NCBI RefSeq assembly: GCF_918698155.1
Contig: NZ_CAKKLX010000009.1
Span: 81,054 to 145,053 of the forward strand
Direction: 5' to 3'
Length of the DNA: 64,000 bases
From: Roseomonas sp. CECT 9278
GTDB lineage: Bacteria > Pseudomonadota > Alphaproteobacteria > Acetobacterales > Acetobacteraceae
Made by a program: the position numbers and the translations under genes. Shown in pieces: positions 39,030 through 48,540 of the stretch. Below the pieces are notes generated by a model. That model saw only the letters and a list, made by a program, of their open reading frames with translations, was not told the DNA's origin and made no database searches. Positions within the stretch are counted from its first letter, which is position 1. Each line of letters opens with the position of its first letter.

Positions 39030-40298
39030 CTACAGCGCCCGCCAGCCGATATCCCTGCGGCAGAACCCGCCGGGCCAGTCGATTGCGTCGACTGCCGCGT
39101 AGGCTGCTGCCTGCGCCTCGGCCAGCGTGGTGCCGGTGGCGGTGATGCCCAGCACGCGTCCCCCGGTCGCGACCAGCGCGCCGTCCTCCCGGCGCGCCGT
39201 GCCGGCGTGGAAGACCTGCACGCCGGGGATCTGCGCGGCGCGTTCCAGGCCGCGGATCTCGCTGCCCTTGCTGTAGCTGCCCGGGTAGCCCCGTGCGGCC
39301 ATCACCACGACCAGTGCGTGCAATGGTTCCCAGCGCAGGTCGAAGGACGCCAGTTCACCGTCGCAGGCGGCCAGCAGCGCCGGCAGCAGGTCCGACCGCA
39401 GGCGGACCATCAGCGCCTGGCATTCCGGGTCGCCGAAGCGGACGTTGAATTCGATCAGCCGCGGGCCGTCCGGCGTGATCATCAGCCCGGCGAACAACAC
39501 GCCACGGAAGGGTGTCCCGCGGCGCGCCATCTCGGACAGCACGGGGGACACGATGCGCGCCATGACGTCGTCGCGCAGCGCGTCGGTGAAGATCGGCGGT
39601 GGCGAATAGGCGCCCATGCCGCCGGTGTTCGGGCCGGTGTCGCCATCGAAGGCGCGCTTGTGGTCCTGCGCGGCGCCGAGCGCGATGGCGTGCGTGCCGT
39701 CGCACAGCGCGAAGAACGAGACTTCCTGCCCGACCAGGCATTCCTCGACCAGCACCGTGGCGCCGGAATCGCCGTGGATGCGGGATTCCATGATGTCGGC
39801 GATGGCGGCATCGGCTTCGGCGATGGTGGCGGCGACAACGACGCCCTTGCCGGCCGCGAGGCCATCAGCCTTCACCACGATGGGTGCGCCCTGGTCGCGG
39901 ATATAGGCACGCGCCGCGGCGGGATCGGTGAAGCGCGCCCAGCGCGCGCCCGGTGCGCCGGCGGCGTCCGCGACCGCGCGCGTGAAGGCCTTGCTGCCTT
40001 CGAGCTGCGCGGCGGCGGCCGATGGCCCGAAGCACTTGATGCCCGCTGCCGCGCAGGCATCCGCCAGGCCGAGGGTGAGCGGCCCCTCCGGCCCCGCCAC
40101 CACCAGGTCGACCGCGTGCTCGCGCGCGAAAGCCACCAGCGCGGGAATCGCCTCCGCGCCGATCGGAACGCATTCGGCCACTTCCGCGATGCCGGCATTG
40201 CCTGGCGCGCACCACAGCCGCGTGAGCAGCGGCGAGGCCGCGATCGCCCAGCACAGCGCGTGTTCCCGCCCGCCGCCGCCGACCACCAGCACCTTCAT
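39030..40298 (-). CDS. purD: Phosphoribosylamine-glycine ligase
   Basis: Ligates glycine to phosphoribosylamine with ATP in purine synthesis. The 422-residue ATP-grasp enzyme shows the N-terminal [49 protein letters not shown], the ATP-binding [16 protein letters not shown] and the metal/ATP loop [15 protein letters not shown]. Length and motifs are standard. It is divergent from xseA with only 48 bp between start codons, so promoters must overlap or be compact. Confidence 0.98.
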   Translation of the reverse strand: MKVLVVGGGGREHALCWAIAASPLLTRLWCAPGNAGIAEVAECVPIGAEAIPALVAFAREHAVDLVVAGPEGPLTLGLADACAAAGIKCFGPSAAAAQLEGSKAFTRAVADAAGAPGARWARFTDPAAARAYIRDQGAPIVVKADGLAAGKGVVVAATIAEADAAIADIMESRIHGDSGATVLVEECLVGQEVSFFALCDGTHAIALGAAQDHKRAFDGDTGPNTGGMGAYSPPPIFTDALRDDVMARIVSPVLSEMARRGTPFRGVLFAGLMITPDGPRLIEFNVRFGDPECQALMVRLRSDLLPALLAACDGELASFDLRWEPLHALVVVMAARGYPGSYSKGSEIRGLERAAQIPGVQVFHAGTARREDGALVATGGRVLGITATGTTLAEAQAAAYAAVDAIDWPGGFCRRDIGWRAL

Positions 40299-40346
40299 GT
40301 GACCACCCCGTTCCGCAACAGGGGCGCCTTAGCATAGGGTGGCGCC

Positions 40347-41792
40347 ATGGACACGCCCGCCACCAACATCCCCGACTACAGCGTCTCCGACCTGGCGGGC
40401 GCCATCCGCCGCACGCTGGAAGGCGCCTTCGGCCGCGTGCGCGTGTGCGGCGAGATCACCGAGCTGAAGCGCTACCCGTCCGGCCACACCTATCTGTCGC
40501 TGAAGGACCAGGACGCGAAGATCGAGGCGGTGATCTGGAAGACCGCCATCCGCAACATCGGCACCATGCCCGAGAACGGCGTGGAGATGATCGCGACCGG
40601 GCGCATCAGCACCTATGCCGACCGGTCGAAGTACCAGCTGGTGATCGAACGCCTGGAATATGCCGGCGAGGGCGCGCTGCTGGCGAAGATCGAGGCGCTG
40701 CGGAAACGCCTGCTGGACGAAGGCCTGTTCGACGAGGCGCGCAAGCAGCCCATCCCGCGCCTGCCGGCGGTGATCGGCGTGGTGACGAGCGAAAAGGGCG
40801 CGGTGATCCAGGACATCCGGACCACCATCGCGCGCCGCTTCCCCCGCCGCATCCTGCTGTGGCCAGTGACCGTGCAGGGCCAGGGCGCGGCCGAGCAGAT
40901 CGCCGCCGCCATCCGCGGCCTGGACGCCATCCCGGCCGGCGGCCGCGTGCCGCGCCCCGACGTGATCATCGTCGCGCGCGGCGGTGGCTCGCTGGAGGAC
41001 CTGATGGCCTTCAACGAGGAAATCGTGCTGCGCGCCGTGGCTGCCTGCACCATTCCGCTGATCAGCGCGGTGGGCCACGAGACGGACACCACGCTGATTG
41101 ACTTCGCCTCGGACCGTCGCGCACCCACGCCGACCGCCGCCGCCGAACTTGCCGTGCCGGCCCGCGTCGAACTGCAAGGCGCGCTGGCGCAGACCGGCGC
41201 GCGGCTGGTGCAATCCGTCGCCGGCGTGCTCAACGCGGCCAGGCTGCGCCTGCTGCGGGCCGAGCGCGGGTTGCCCGACGCGCCGGCGCGCATCGCGCAG
41301 TCGCGCCAGCGCCTGGACGATGTGGGGGATCGGCTGCCGCGCGCATTGGCGGCGCTGCTCTCGGCACGCCGGCACGCCATTGCCGCACTGCGCGTGCCGC
41401 ACCCGCGCGAGGGCATCCTGGCGCGCCGTGCCGCCGTGCAGGGCCTGTCGCTGCGCCTGGCGGCCGGCTGGGCCCGCCAGCGCGACGCACGCACCCGCGC
41501 ACCGGCCATCGCGCGGCTCTCACCCGCCCCCGTCCATGCCCTGCTGCGCCAGAAACGCACGCTGCTCGATGGCTTGGCGGCACGGCTCGAGAGCGCCTCC
41601 TACACCTCGGTCCTGGCGCGCGGCTTCGCCCTGGTCCGCGACACCGACGGCCACCCCATCACCACCGCCGCCCGCATCACCGCCGGCCAGGCGCTGCGCC
41701 TGACCTTCGCCGACGGCGAGGCCCGCGCGGTCGCGGAGGGCGCATCGGCACGGCGGAAGGGGCAGGCGCCAGGGCAGGGGAGCTTGCTGTGA
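40347..41792 (+). CDS. xseA: Exodeoxyribonuclease VII large subunit
   Basis: Degrades single-stranded DNA together with XseB. The 481-residue protein has an N-terminal OB fold (YSVSDLAGAIRRTLEGAFGRVRVCGEI, GHTYLSLKD), then the catalytic region with PAVIGVVTSEKGAVIQDI, RGGGSLEDLMAFN and ISAVGHETDTTLIDFASDRRAPTPTAAAE. A coiled-coil segment and a short C-terminal domain follow. The stop overlaps a GTG start (GTGA, 41789-41792) for the M23 peptidase frame. xseB is not in the window. Confidence 0.96.
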   Translation: MDTPATNIPDYSVSDLAGAIRRTLEGAFGRVRVCGEITELKRYPSGHTYLSLKDQDAKIEAVIWKTAIRNIGTMPENGVEMIATGRISTYADRSKYQLVIERLEYAGEGALLAKIEALRKRLLDEGLFDEARKQPIPRLPAVIGVVTSEKGAVIQDIRTTIARRFPRRILLWPVTVQGQGAAEQIAAAIRGLDAIPAGGRVPRPDVIIVARGGGSLEDLMAFNEEIVLRAVAACTIPLISAVGHETDTTLIDFASDRRAPTPTAAAELAVPARVELQGALAQTGARLVQSVAGVLNAARLRLLRAERGLPDAPARIAQSRQRLDDVGDRLPRALAALLSARRHAIAALRVPHPREGILARRAAVQGLSLRLAAGWARQRDARTRAPAIARLSPAPVHALLRQKRTLLDGLAARLESASYTSVLARGFALVRDTDGHPITTAARITAGQALRLTFADGEARAVAEGASARRKGQAPGQGSLL

Positions 41793-42829
41793 GTGGCACG
41801 GTAGCGCGGAGAGGGGCTTTGCCCCTCCCCGGACCCCACCCCACCAAAGGCCGAAAGGCCCTTGGAACCCGGGACTTGATCGGGGAATTCGGGGAGGGGG
41901 CGGGAGCGCGTGTGGCGACGGGCGCGCCCGCGAGCCCCCTCCCCGAATTCCCCGATGAATCTCAAGGTGTCCAGAGGCCCTTAGGCCTTTGGCGGGGTGG
42001 TCCGGAGGGGCAGAGCCCCTCCGCTCTCCCGCGCCGCGCACTGCTCGCTCTCCCCGCCCTGCTGCTGCCCCGTCCTGCCCGTGCGGTGTCCTTCCCGGAC
42101 CGCGGCCTGACGCAGGGCGGCTTCGTGCTGGGCCAGGCGGCGCCGGGGACGCGGCTCGCGCTGGATGGGCGGGTCGTGCGCGTTTCGGCCGAAGGTGCCT
42201 TCGCGTTCGGTTTCGGGCGCGACCATGCGGCGGCGTCGGTGCTGGCAGTCACGCAGCCGGGGCAACGGCCGGAGGAGCGGCGCCTGGCGGTCGCGCGGCG
42301 GCAGTGGCAGGAACAGCGCATCAGCGGCCTGCCGCCGGCGCAGGTCACGCCGGACGAGGCGACGCTGGCGCGCATCCTGCGGGAGCGTGAGCGGCTGGGC
42401 GTGGCACGCGCGACGGATTCTGCGCTGACGGGCTTCGCGCAGGGGTTCACGGCGCCGGCGACGGGCCGGATTTCAGGCGTCTTCGGCAGCCGGCGGGTGT
42501 TGAACGGGCAGCCGCGGCAGCCGCATTACGGGTTGGATTTCGCCGTGCCCACCGGCACGCCGATGCTGGCGGCCGCGGCGGGGCGCGTGACGCTCGCGGC
42601 CTCGTTCCACTTCTTCGGCGACCTGGTGGTGATCGACCATGGGCATGGGGTGAACACGCTGTACGCGCATCTGTCGCGCATTGACGTGCAGGAAGGGCAG
42701 GTGGTGGGCCGCGGCGAACGCATCGCGCTGTCGGGTGCGACGGGGCGGGTGACCGGGCCGCACCTGCATTTCTCCCTGTCCTGGTACCAGGTGTGGCTGG
42801 ACCCGCAGCCCGTGGTGCTGGGCGCATGA
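41789..42829 (+). CDS. M23 family metallopeptidase with repeat element read into its N-terminus
   Basis: LytM-type cell-wall peptidase. The C-terminal domain has the zinc motifs HYGLDFAVPTGTP and GPHLHFSL, so the catalytic part is complete. A signal peptide (RRALLALPALLLPRPARA) begins only at about residue 82. Upstream in the same frame lie about 80 residues encoded by an inverted-repeat element. No ATG, GTG or TTG stands just before the signal. The nearest in-frame start with a neighbour link is GTG 41789, overlapping the xseA stop. The element appears to have inserted between start codon and signal sequence, keeping the frame; alternatively the gene uses an unseen start. The export status of the extended protein is doubtful. 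Confidence 0.75.
   Translation: MSGTVARRGALPLPGPHPTKGRKALGTRDLIGEFGEGAGARVATGAPASPLPEFPDESQGVQRPLGLWRGGPEGQSPSALPRRALLALPALLLPRPARAVSFPDRGLTQGGFVLGQAAPGTRLALDGRVVRVSAEGAFAFGFGRDHAAASVLAVTQPGQRPEERRLAVARRQWQEQRISGLPPAQVTPDEATLARILRERERLGVARATDSALTGFAQGFTAPATGRISGVFGSRRVLNGQPRQPHYGLDFAVPTGTPMLAAAAGRVTLAASFHFFGDLVVIDHGHGVNTLYAHLSRIDVQEGQVVGRGERIALSGATGRVTGPHLHFSLSWYQVWLDPQPVVLGA
41805..42032. repeat. Composite inverted-repeat element, copy B, inside the M23 gene 5' end
   Basis: The same family as the element at 38799-39018. The left arm is about 41805-41902, the variable centre about 41903-41932, and the right arm about 41933-42032. The arms share an inner block GATCGGGGAATTCGGGGAGGGGG / CCCCCTCCCCGAATTCCCCGAT, the AAAGGCCGAAAGGCC-type mini-hairpin and the GGGGCTTTGCCCC-type mini-hairpin. 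It is open in the M23 frame throughout. Transposition by an unlinked enzyme is possible but no gene is encoded inside. Confidence 0.85.
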
Positions 42830-43431
42830 GCACGTCGCTCGCCTGGGATGAACGCTATGCCGGCGGCGGCTTCCAGTTCGGCGAGGCGCCGAACCTGTTC
42901 CTGCTGGGCCAGGCGCATCGCCTGAGGCCCGGCATGCGGGCGCTGGCAGTGGGCGATGGGGAGGGGCGCAACGGCGTCTGGCTGGCCGAACAGGGGCTGG
43001 CGGCGACCAGCATCGACTGGTCGGCAGTCGGGCTTGGGAAGGCGCGCGCCCTGGCCGCGCGGCGGGGCGTGGCACTGGACACGGTGACGGCCGACGTGAC
43101 GCGATGGGATTGGCCGGCCGCGGGCTTCGACGTCATCGCCTGGATTTTCGTGCACCTGCCGCCGGAGGATCGGGCGCTGGCCTGCGCCGGCGCGATGCGC
43201 GCGCTGGCGCCGGGCGGGCTGCTGCTGCTGGAAGCCTTCACACCCGCGCAGGAGGGCCGGCGCAGCGGCGGACCGAAGGACCCCGCGCTGCTGTGGGCGC
43301 GGGCGCTGGTCGAACGCCACTTCGCCGGGCTGGAGGTGCTGGAACTGCTGGAAGGCAGCGTGGCGCTCGACGAAGGGCCGCGCCACCAGGGCCTGGCGGA
43401 GGTGGTGCGCGCGGTGCTGCGCCGCCCCTGA
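42826..43431 (+). CDS. Class I SAM-dependent methyltransferase (TehB-like)
   Basis: A 201-residue Rossmann methyltransferase. AWDERYAGGGFQFGEAPNLFL is a typical TehB-family opening. Motif I is ALAVGDGEGRNGVWLAEQG, followed by ATSIDWSAVGL, VTADVTRWDW and LAPGGLLLLEAFTPAQ. Members methylate small acceptors such as thiopurines or tellurite, but the natural substrate is often unknown. ATG overlaps the M23 stop (ATGA), so it is co-translated with that gene. Confidence 0.88.
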   Translation: MSTSLAWDERYAGGGFQFGEAPNLFLLGQAHRLRPGMRALAVGDGEGRNGVWLAEQGLAATSIDWSAVGLGKARALAARRGVALDTVTADVTRWDWPAAGFDVIAWIFVHLPPEDRALACAGAMRALAPGGLLLLEAFTPAQEGRRSGGPKDPALLWARALVERHFAGLEVLELLEGSVALDEGPRHQGLAEVVRAVLRRP

Positions 43432-43433
43432 CG

Positions 43434-44345
43434 CTACTTGTGCAGCAGCCGCCCCAGCACCGGCATCACCGCGAAGCCGACCGCCAGGCCGACCACGCCG
43501 GCCAGCGCCGCGTTCACGATCCACTCCAGCGTGGCGCCGCCCACCGCGCGCCCCGCACCCGCCGCGATGTCGTGGAACAGGTGCGGCAGCCAGCCCAGGC
43601 CGAATTCCTCCATGCCATGCAGGATGATGCCGCCACCGACCCAGATCATCGCCGCGGTGCCGACCACCGAGAGCACCTTCAGCACCACCGGCATGCCGCG
43701 CACCAGGATCGCGCCCGCCGAGATGCCGCGCCGGACCATCGCCGCGCCGACGTCGTCCGCCTTCACGATCAGCGCCACGACGCCGTAGACGCCGACGGTG
43801 ATCACCAGCCCGACCAGCGCCAGCACCGCCGCCTGCGTCCAGATGTTGGACTGCGGCATGGTGGCGAGCGCGATCGCCATGATCTCGGCCGACAGGATGA
43901 AGTCGGTCTTGATCGCGCCGGCGACGCGTTCGTTCTCCAGGTGCACGGCATCGACCGGCGGGGCGTCGGCCACCGCCTCGGGCGCGTGGGGGCGGATCCA
44001 TTCCGCGACCTTCTCGCTGCCTTCGAAGCACAGGTAGATGCCGCCCAGCACCAGCAGCGGCGTGATCAGCCAGGGTGCGAAGGCCGACAGCAGCAGCGCG
44101 GCGGGCAGCAGCACCAGGAACTTGTTGCGCAGCGACCCCAGCGCGATGCGCCCGATGATCGGCAATTCGCGATTGGCGTCGAAGCCGACCACGTAGCGCG
44201 GCGTGACAGCGGCATCGTCGATCACGACGCCCGCCGCCTTGGCGCCCGCCTTGCCGGCCTGCAGCGCGACATCGTCGAGCGAAGCGGCCGCCACCTTGGC
44301 GATGGCGGCAACGTCGTCCAGCAGGGCGAGGAGGCCTGTGCTCAT
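43434..44345 (-). CDS. DUF808 family inner-membrane protein (YedI-like)
   Basis: A 303-residue protein beginning MSTGLLALLDDVAAIAKVAAASLDDVALQAGKAG, the diagnostic N-terminus of DUF808/YedI. RNKFLVLLPAALLLSAFAPWLITPLLVLGG and several further hydrophobic segments follow (about 6-7 membrane spans). ENERVAGAIKTDFILSAEI is a highly conserved family block. The function is unknown. It converges on the methyltransferase gene with only 2 bp between stops. Confidence 0.9.
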   Translation of the reverse strand: MSTGLLALLDDVAAIAKVAAASLDDVALQAGKAGAKAAGVVIDDAAVTPRYVVGFDANRELPIIGRIALGSLRNKFLVLLPAALLLSAFAPWLITPLLVLGGIYLCFEGSEKVAEWIRPHAPEAVADAPPVDAVHLENERVAGAIKTDFILSAEIMAIALATMPQSNIWTQAAVLALVGLVITVGVYGVVALIVKADDVGAAMVRRGISAGAILVRGMPVVLKVLSVVGTAAMIWVGGGIILHGMEEFGLGWLPHLFHDIAAGAGRAVGGATLEWIVNAALAGVVGLAVGFAVMPVLGRLLHK

Positions 44346-44454
44346 GTGCGAAGGGTCCCGGGCGAGGAAGCCGCACCTTCGCAGATGCGAGACATGCCTT
44401 CAATGCGGTGGCGGAGCGGCGTGGCGCGGCACGCCGCGGCGCCCTTGGCGGCCG

Positions 44455-46914
44455 CTACAGCACGGTGTCGCCGGTCAGCGTGATGCCGGGCAGGGTGATG
44501 CCGGGCTGGGTGCTGCTGCCCGTGAGCGACAGCGTCCCGCCGCCCAGGCTGATGGTGCCGCCGGGCGACAGCGGGTCTCGCGCACTGACCAGCGTGACGG
44601 TGCCGTCCGGCCACGGCAGCGCCGCACGCCCGGAACCAATGCCAAGCGAGATCGCGCCGACAGACCCAGGGGCGTTCGGCAGCGATGGCAGCCCGGCGCC
44701 GCGCAGCAGCACGCTGTCGCCGCCGTCGAAGGTGAACAGGTAGCCGGCGGCGACCACGGCGCCGGTGATCGATCCGAACGGGCCGATGGCGAAATCATCC
44801 GTCGCCCAGTCGAAATCCACCACGACGTCTGCGCCACTGCCGGGCGCGAAGACGAAGACGTCGCTGCCGGCGCCGCCCGACATCGTGTCGTTGCCCGCGC
44901 CGCCCACGATGCTGTCGTTGCCGTCCAGCCCGAACAGCCGGTCGGCGCCGCTGCTGCCCACCAGCGTGTTGTCGGCGCCATGGCCCACGCCGTATCGCGC
45001 CGCGCCCTCCAGCACCAGCACCTCGACCCCGTCGGCGAGCCGATACCCCTCCGCGCCCGAGGCGATGACCGTGTCCGCGCCGCCGCCCGGCAGTTCCAAC
45101 ACGCGATCGGCGCGGCGGTCCACCAGCAGCGTGTCGTCGCCGGCGCCGCCGCGCAGCGTGTCGGTGCCCGCGCCACCCACCAGCCGGTCGCGCCCGCCAC
45201 CGCCATCGAGCAGGTCGGCACCGCCGCCGCCGTCGATCGTGTCGTTGCCGCCAAGGCCGAACAGCCGGTTGGCCGAGCCATTGCCGACCAGGCGCGTGGC
45301 GGTGCCGGCCGCGGTGCCGCCCGCCGCGCCGGCCGCCTCAGCCAGCACCAGCGTCTCGATATTGGCGGACAGGCGGTAGGTCGCGGCGGCGATCACGGTG
45401 TCGGCGCCGCCCGAGGCCGTTTCGATCGCCCGGTCGCCCTGGCCATCCACCAGGAACAGGTCGTCGCCTGTGCCACCGGTCAGCATGTCCGACCCGGCAC
45501 CGCCATCGAGCGTGTCGTCGCCATCGCCGCCCACCAGATTGTCGGTGCCCGCGCCGCCGGCCAGCATGTCGTCATCCGCCTGGCCAAACAGGCGGTCGTC
45601 GCCGTCCATCCCGTGCAGCGTGTCCGCGCCGGTGCCGCCTTGCGCGGTGTCGTTGCCGCCGCCGGCATAGGCGATGTCCCGCCCGGCGCCGGCGAGGATG
45701 CGATCGGCGCCATCGGCCGGCCCGGACAGGACAGGGTCGAGCCGGAACACCTCCCCGCCATAGTCGACCACCAGCAGCGCGCCGTCGGGCGCGGTGGCGA
45801 AGCCTGCCGGCAGGCCCAGCGTGCCGGCGGAGGGCGCGATCAGCCCCGTCAGTTCGCTGCGTGTCCAATTGCCATCGCCGTCGCTGTCGTCCAGCGCGAA
45901 GATGCGGCCCGAGATGAAGTCGCCGAAGATGTAGCGCCCGTGCAGCGCCTCCGACGGTCCGCGATACACCAGGCCGCCGGTGACCGAACGCCCGTCGCCC
46001 GAGGCGTGCGCGTAGTCGTGGATCGGGAAGGTCAGGCCGGTGGTGGGCGCGGCCGGCGTGACGAACGGCGCGCTGCCTTCGTACAGCCGCCAGCCGAGAT
46101 TGTCCCCGGCGGCGACGATGTTGATTTCCTCGCGCGCGTTCTGGCCGACATCGCCGACGAAGAAACGACCGGTCGCGGGGTCGAAGCCGGCGCGGAAGGG
46201 ATTGCGCAGGCCGGTGGCGAAGATCTCGTCCAGCCCTGCCGTGGCCGCGAAGGGGTTGTCGTCCGGGATGGCGTAGTTGCGCCGTGGATCGGCGGCGAAA
46301 TCGTCGCCATCCACATCCAGGCGAAGCACCTTGCCGAGCAGCGATTCCAGGTTCTGCGCGTTGTTCAGCGGATCGCCGCCGCTGCCGCCATCGCCCACCG
46401 CGACATGCAGCATCCCGTCCGGCCCGAAGCCGATCCAGCCGCCCTTGTGATTGGTGAAGGCCGGCTGCGGGATCTCGATGATGGTGCGCGCGCTGTCGGG
46501 CACGGCCACGCCATCGGCGCCGAGGCGATATTCGCGGACCTCGCTGGTACCGCCCGCCTGCGAGAGAAAGACGAAGAACCGCCCATTCGCCGCGAAGTCG
46601 GGATGGCAGGCGAGGCCGAGCAGCCCGCGTTCCCCGTCGATCGCGATCTGCCCCGTGAGGTCGAGGGCCGGCGTGGCGGCGATGGTGCCGCTCGCGAGGT
46701 CCATGACCTTGAGCAGCCCGTCGCGCTCCAGGATGAGCAGCCGCCCCGAGGCATCCGGCGGCGCCACCACGGCGATCGGCTTCGCCAGCCCCGACGCGAT
46801 GCGCGTCGCGACGATGCTGTCCGCCGCGGCACCGGGCGTGAAGGCGATGAACAGGTCATCGGCGGCGCTGCCCGACAGCGTGTCGGGGTCCTGGCTTCCG
46901 GTGATCTCGGCCAT
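44455..46914 (-). CDS. Glucose/sorbosone dehydrogenase-like RTX protein
   Basis: An 819-residue two-part protein. Residues about 35-410 form a GSDH/HHIP-type six-bladed propeller ([73 protein letters not shown]), a fold that binds PQQ in soluble sugar dehydrogenases. About 420-780 carries RTX calcium-binding nonapeptides ([41 protein letters not shown]). There is no N-terminal signal peptide, so type I secretion through the C-terminus is expected. No T1SS genes are in the window. Sugar oxidation is inferred from the fold only. Confidence 0.88.
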   Translation of the reverse strand: MAEITGSQDPDTLSGSAADDLFIAFTPGAAADSIVATRIASGLAKPIAVVAPPDASGRLLILERDGLLKVMDLASGTIAATPALDLTGQIAIDGERGLLGLACHPDFAANGRFFVFLSQAGGTSEVREYRLGADGVAVPDSARTIIEIPQPAFTNHKGGWIGFGPDGMLHVAVGDGGSGGDPLNNAQNLESLLGKVLRLDVDGDDFAADPRRNYAIPDDNPFAATAGLDEIFATGLRNPFRAGFDPATGRFFVGDVGQNAREEINIVAAGDNLGWRLYEGSAPFVTPAAPTTGLTFPIHDYAHASGDGRSVTGGLVYRGPSEALHGRYIFGDFISGRIFALDDSDGDGNWTRSELTGLIAPSAGTLGLPAGFATAPDGALLVVDYGGEVFRLDPVLSGPADGADRILAGAGRDIAYAGGGNDTAQGGTGADTLHGMDGDDRLFGQADDDMLAGGAGTDNLVGGDGDDTLDGGAGSDMLTGGTGDDLFLVDGQGDRAIETASGGADTVIAAATYRLSANIETLVLAEAAGAAGGTAAGTATRLVGNGSANRLFGLGGNDTIDGGGGADLLDGGGGRDRLVGGAGTDTLRGGAGDDTLLVDRRADRVLELPGGGADTVIASGAEGYRLADGVEVLVLEGAARYGVGHGADNTLVGSSGADRLFGLDGNDSIVGGAGNDTMSGGAGSDVFVFAPGSGADVVVDFDWATDDFAIGPFGSITGAVVAAGYLFTFDGGDSVLLRGAGLPSLPNAPGSVGAISLGIGSGRAALPWPDGTVTLVSARDPLSPGGTISLGGGTLSLTGSSTQPGITLPGITLTGDTVL

Positions 46915-47063
46915 GGATCTCCCCTGCGCCGCTGCAGCCTGGTGCGCCGGAACGCGCGCGTCGGCGGCTCCACAGCAGGTCCAGGACGTAGCACGGTTTC
47001 ACGGGAAACGGAATCGCCGGGCGATGCGGATGATGCGCGCGGTGGCCGCGAAGGACCGCCCGG

Positions 47064-47408
47064 TCAGCCTGTCGTCAAGCCGCCATTGATCGCCGCCGAG
47101 ACGATCGACACGACCAGCGCGCCGATCACCGCCGAGGCGAAGCTCGTGATCGTGAAGTCCGGCACCAGCCGCGCCACCAGCGAGAGCATTCCCGCATTCA
47201 CCACCAGGATGAACAGGCCGAAGGTGACGATGGTGATCGGGATCGACAGGAACAGCGCGACCGGGCGGATGGTCGCATTGACGATGCCCAGCAGGATGGC
47301 GGCGAGCAGCAGAGTCTTGCCATCTGCAACCTGCAGGCCGGGAACGATGGAGACGGCCACCCACAATGCAACCGCGGCCACCGCCGTGCGGATCATGAAC
47401 CCGATCAT
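47064..47408 (-). CDS. Phage-holin-like / YvlD-type four-TM membrane protein
   Basis: A 114-residue protein with about four hydrophobic segments (MIRTAVAAVALWVAVSIVPGLQV; TLLLAAILLGIVNATIRPVALFLSIP; ITIVTFGLFILVVNAGMLSLVARLVP; ASAVIGALVVSIVSAAI). The NATIRPVALFLSIPITIVTFGLF block is the signature of the YvlD/holin-like family. The start at 47408 is preceded by GGGGGGA. It is a chromosomal housekeeping-type member, not a phage gene, and the function is unclear. Confidence 0.85.
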   Translation of the reverse strand: MIGFMIRTAVAAVALWVAVSIVPGLQVADGKTLLLAAILLGIVNATIRPVALFLSIPITIVTFGLFILVVNAGMLSLVARLVPDFTITSFASAVIGALVVSIVSAAINGGLTTG

Positions 47409-47513
47409 TTCCCCCCGCTCCAAGCGGCGCTATGGGTCGGTCGAAGCTTGCTCCCCCGAACGGGGAACGCGCCGCGATCGCCATCACACGCCCGGATAGT
47501 CTGCGCCGACTGC

Positions 47514-48356
47514 ATGTCGATTTCCACCCTTGCCGGTTCCGGCGCCCTGGTACTGTGGGCCTTCCTGGCGTTGCTCGCCAAAATGGCGAGTGGCATGCCC
47601 GTATTGCAACTGACAGGCATGGCCTTCGCGGTGGGCGGCACGCTCGCGCTCGTGGTGGTGGTGGCGCGGCGGCGGCTCGCGGCGCTGCGGCAGGGACCGC
47701 TGGCCTGGCTGCACGGCGTGGGCGGGCTGTTCGGATACCATGCGCTGTATTTCGCGGCGCTGGCGCTGGCGCCGGCGGTGGAAGCCAACCTGCTGAACTA
47801 CCTCTGGCCGCTGCTGATCGTGCTGCTGTCGGCGCCGATCCTGGGGCTGCGGCTGGGCCCGCGGCGGCTGGCCGGGGTGGCGCTGGGCTTCGCGGGCTGT
47901 GCGCTGCTGGTGGGCGCGGGCGCGTCCTTCCCCGCCGGGGCGGGCTGGGGCTTCGCCTGCGCGGTCGCCTGCGCCGTGGTCTGGGCGGTGTATTCGGTGA
48001 CGTCGCGCCGCATGGCCGCGGTGCCGACGGACGCTCTGGCCGGCTTCTGCATCGCCACCGCGCTGCTGTCCGGCGCGGCGCACCTGGTCTTCGAGAGCAC
48101 GGTCATGCCCGATGCCGCGCAATGGACGGCGGTGCTGCTGCTGGGCGCGGGACCGCTCGGCGCCGCCTTCTTCCTGTGGGACGAGGGCATGAAGCGTGGC
48201 GACCCGCGGTTGCTCGGCACGCTGGCCTATGCCGTGCCGGTGGCCTCGACGCTGCTGCTGGTGGCCGTGGGGGAGGGTGCGCTCGACTGGCGGGTGGCGG
48301 CGGCCGCGGTGCTGGTTGCCGGCGGCGGGCTGCTGGCGGCGACGGCGCGCGGGTGA
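47514..48356 (+). CDS. EamA/DMT-superfamily transporter
   Basis: A 280-residue membrane protein with about ten hydrophobic segments arranged as two EamA repeats. The first repeat contains YFAALALAPAVEANLLNYLWPLLIVLLS, the typical end of repeat one; the second ends AYAVPVASTLLLVAVGEGALDW. It is probably an exporter of amino acids or metabolites in the inner membrane. The start MSISTLAGSGALVLWAFLALLAK places the first helix at the N-terminus. The substrate is unknown. Confidence 0.88.
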   Translation: MSISTLAGSGALVLWAFLALLAKMASGMPVLQLTGMAFAVGGTLALVVVVARRRLAALRQGPLAWLHGVGGLFGYHALYFAALALAPAVEANLLNYLWPLLIVLLSAPILGLRLGPRRLAGVALGFAGCALLVGAGASFPAGAGWGFACAVACAVVWAVYSVTSRRMAAVPTDALAGFCIATALLSGAAHLVFESTVMPDAAQWTAVLLLGAGPLGAAFFLWDEGMKRGDPRLLGTLAYAVPVASTLLLVAVGEGALDWRVAAAAVLVAGGGLLAATARG

Positions 48357-48540
48357 ATGGCCAGGGGCGCGCGCCCTCGGCCCGGCGCATGGTCATCGGG
48401 CGTGGAATCGCCTGGCGGGCGGGACGATGCGACGGCAGGCAGGGCCGGAGCCGTTCCGCCCTGACGGTCGCGGCGAAACGGGGCTAGCCTGGGGCCCCGC
48501 CCGCCGGTGGCGGCGGCAATGGGGGAAGGGAACACCGGGA

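Noticed and set aside
44800..45800. DNA-level tandem repeat
   Set aside because: The periodicity is explained by the encoded RTX nonapeptide repeats of the secreted protein.
44203..47499. A 1098-codon forward frame opposite the RTX protein
   Set aside because: It mirrors the RTX repeats of the real reverse-strand gene; composition is typical of antisense frames.
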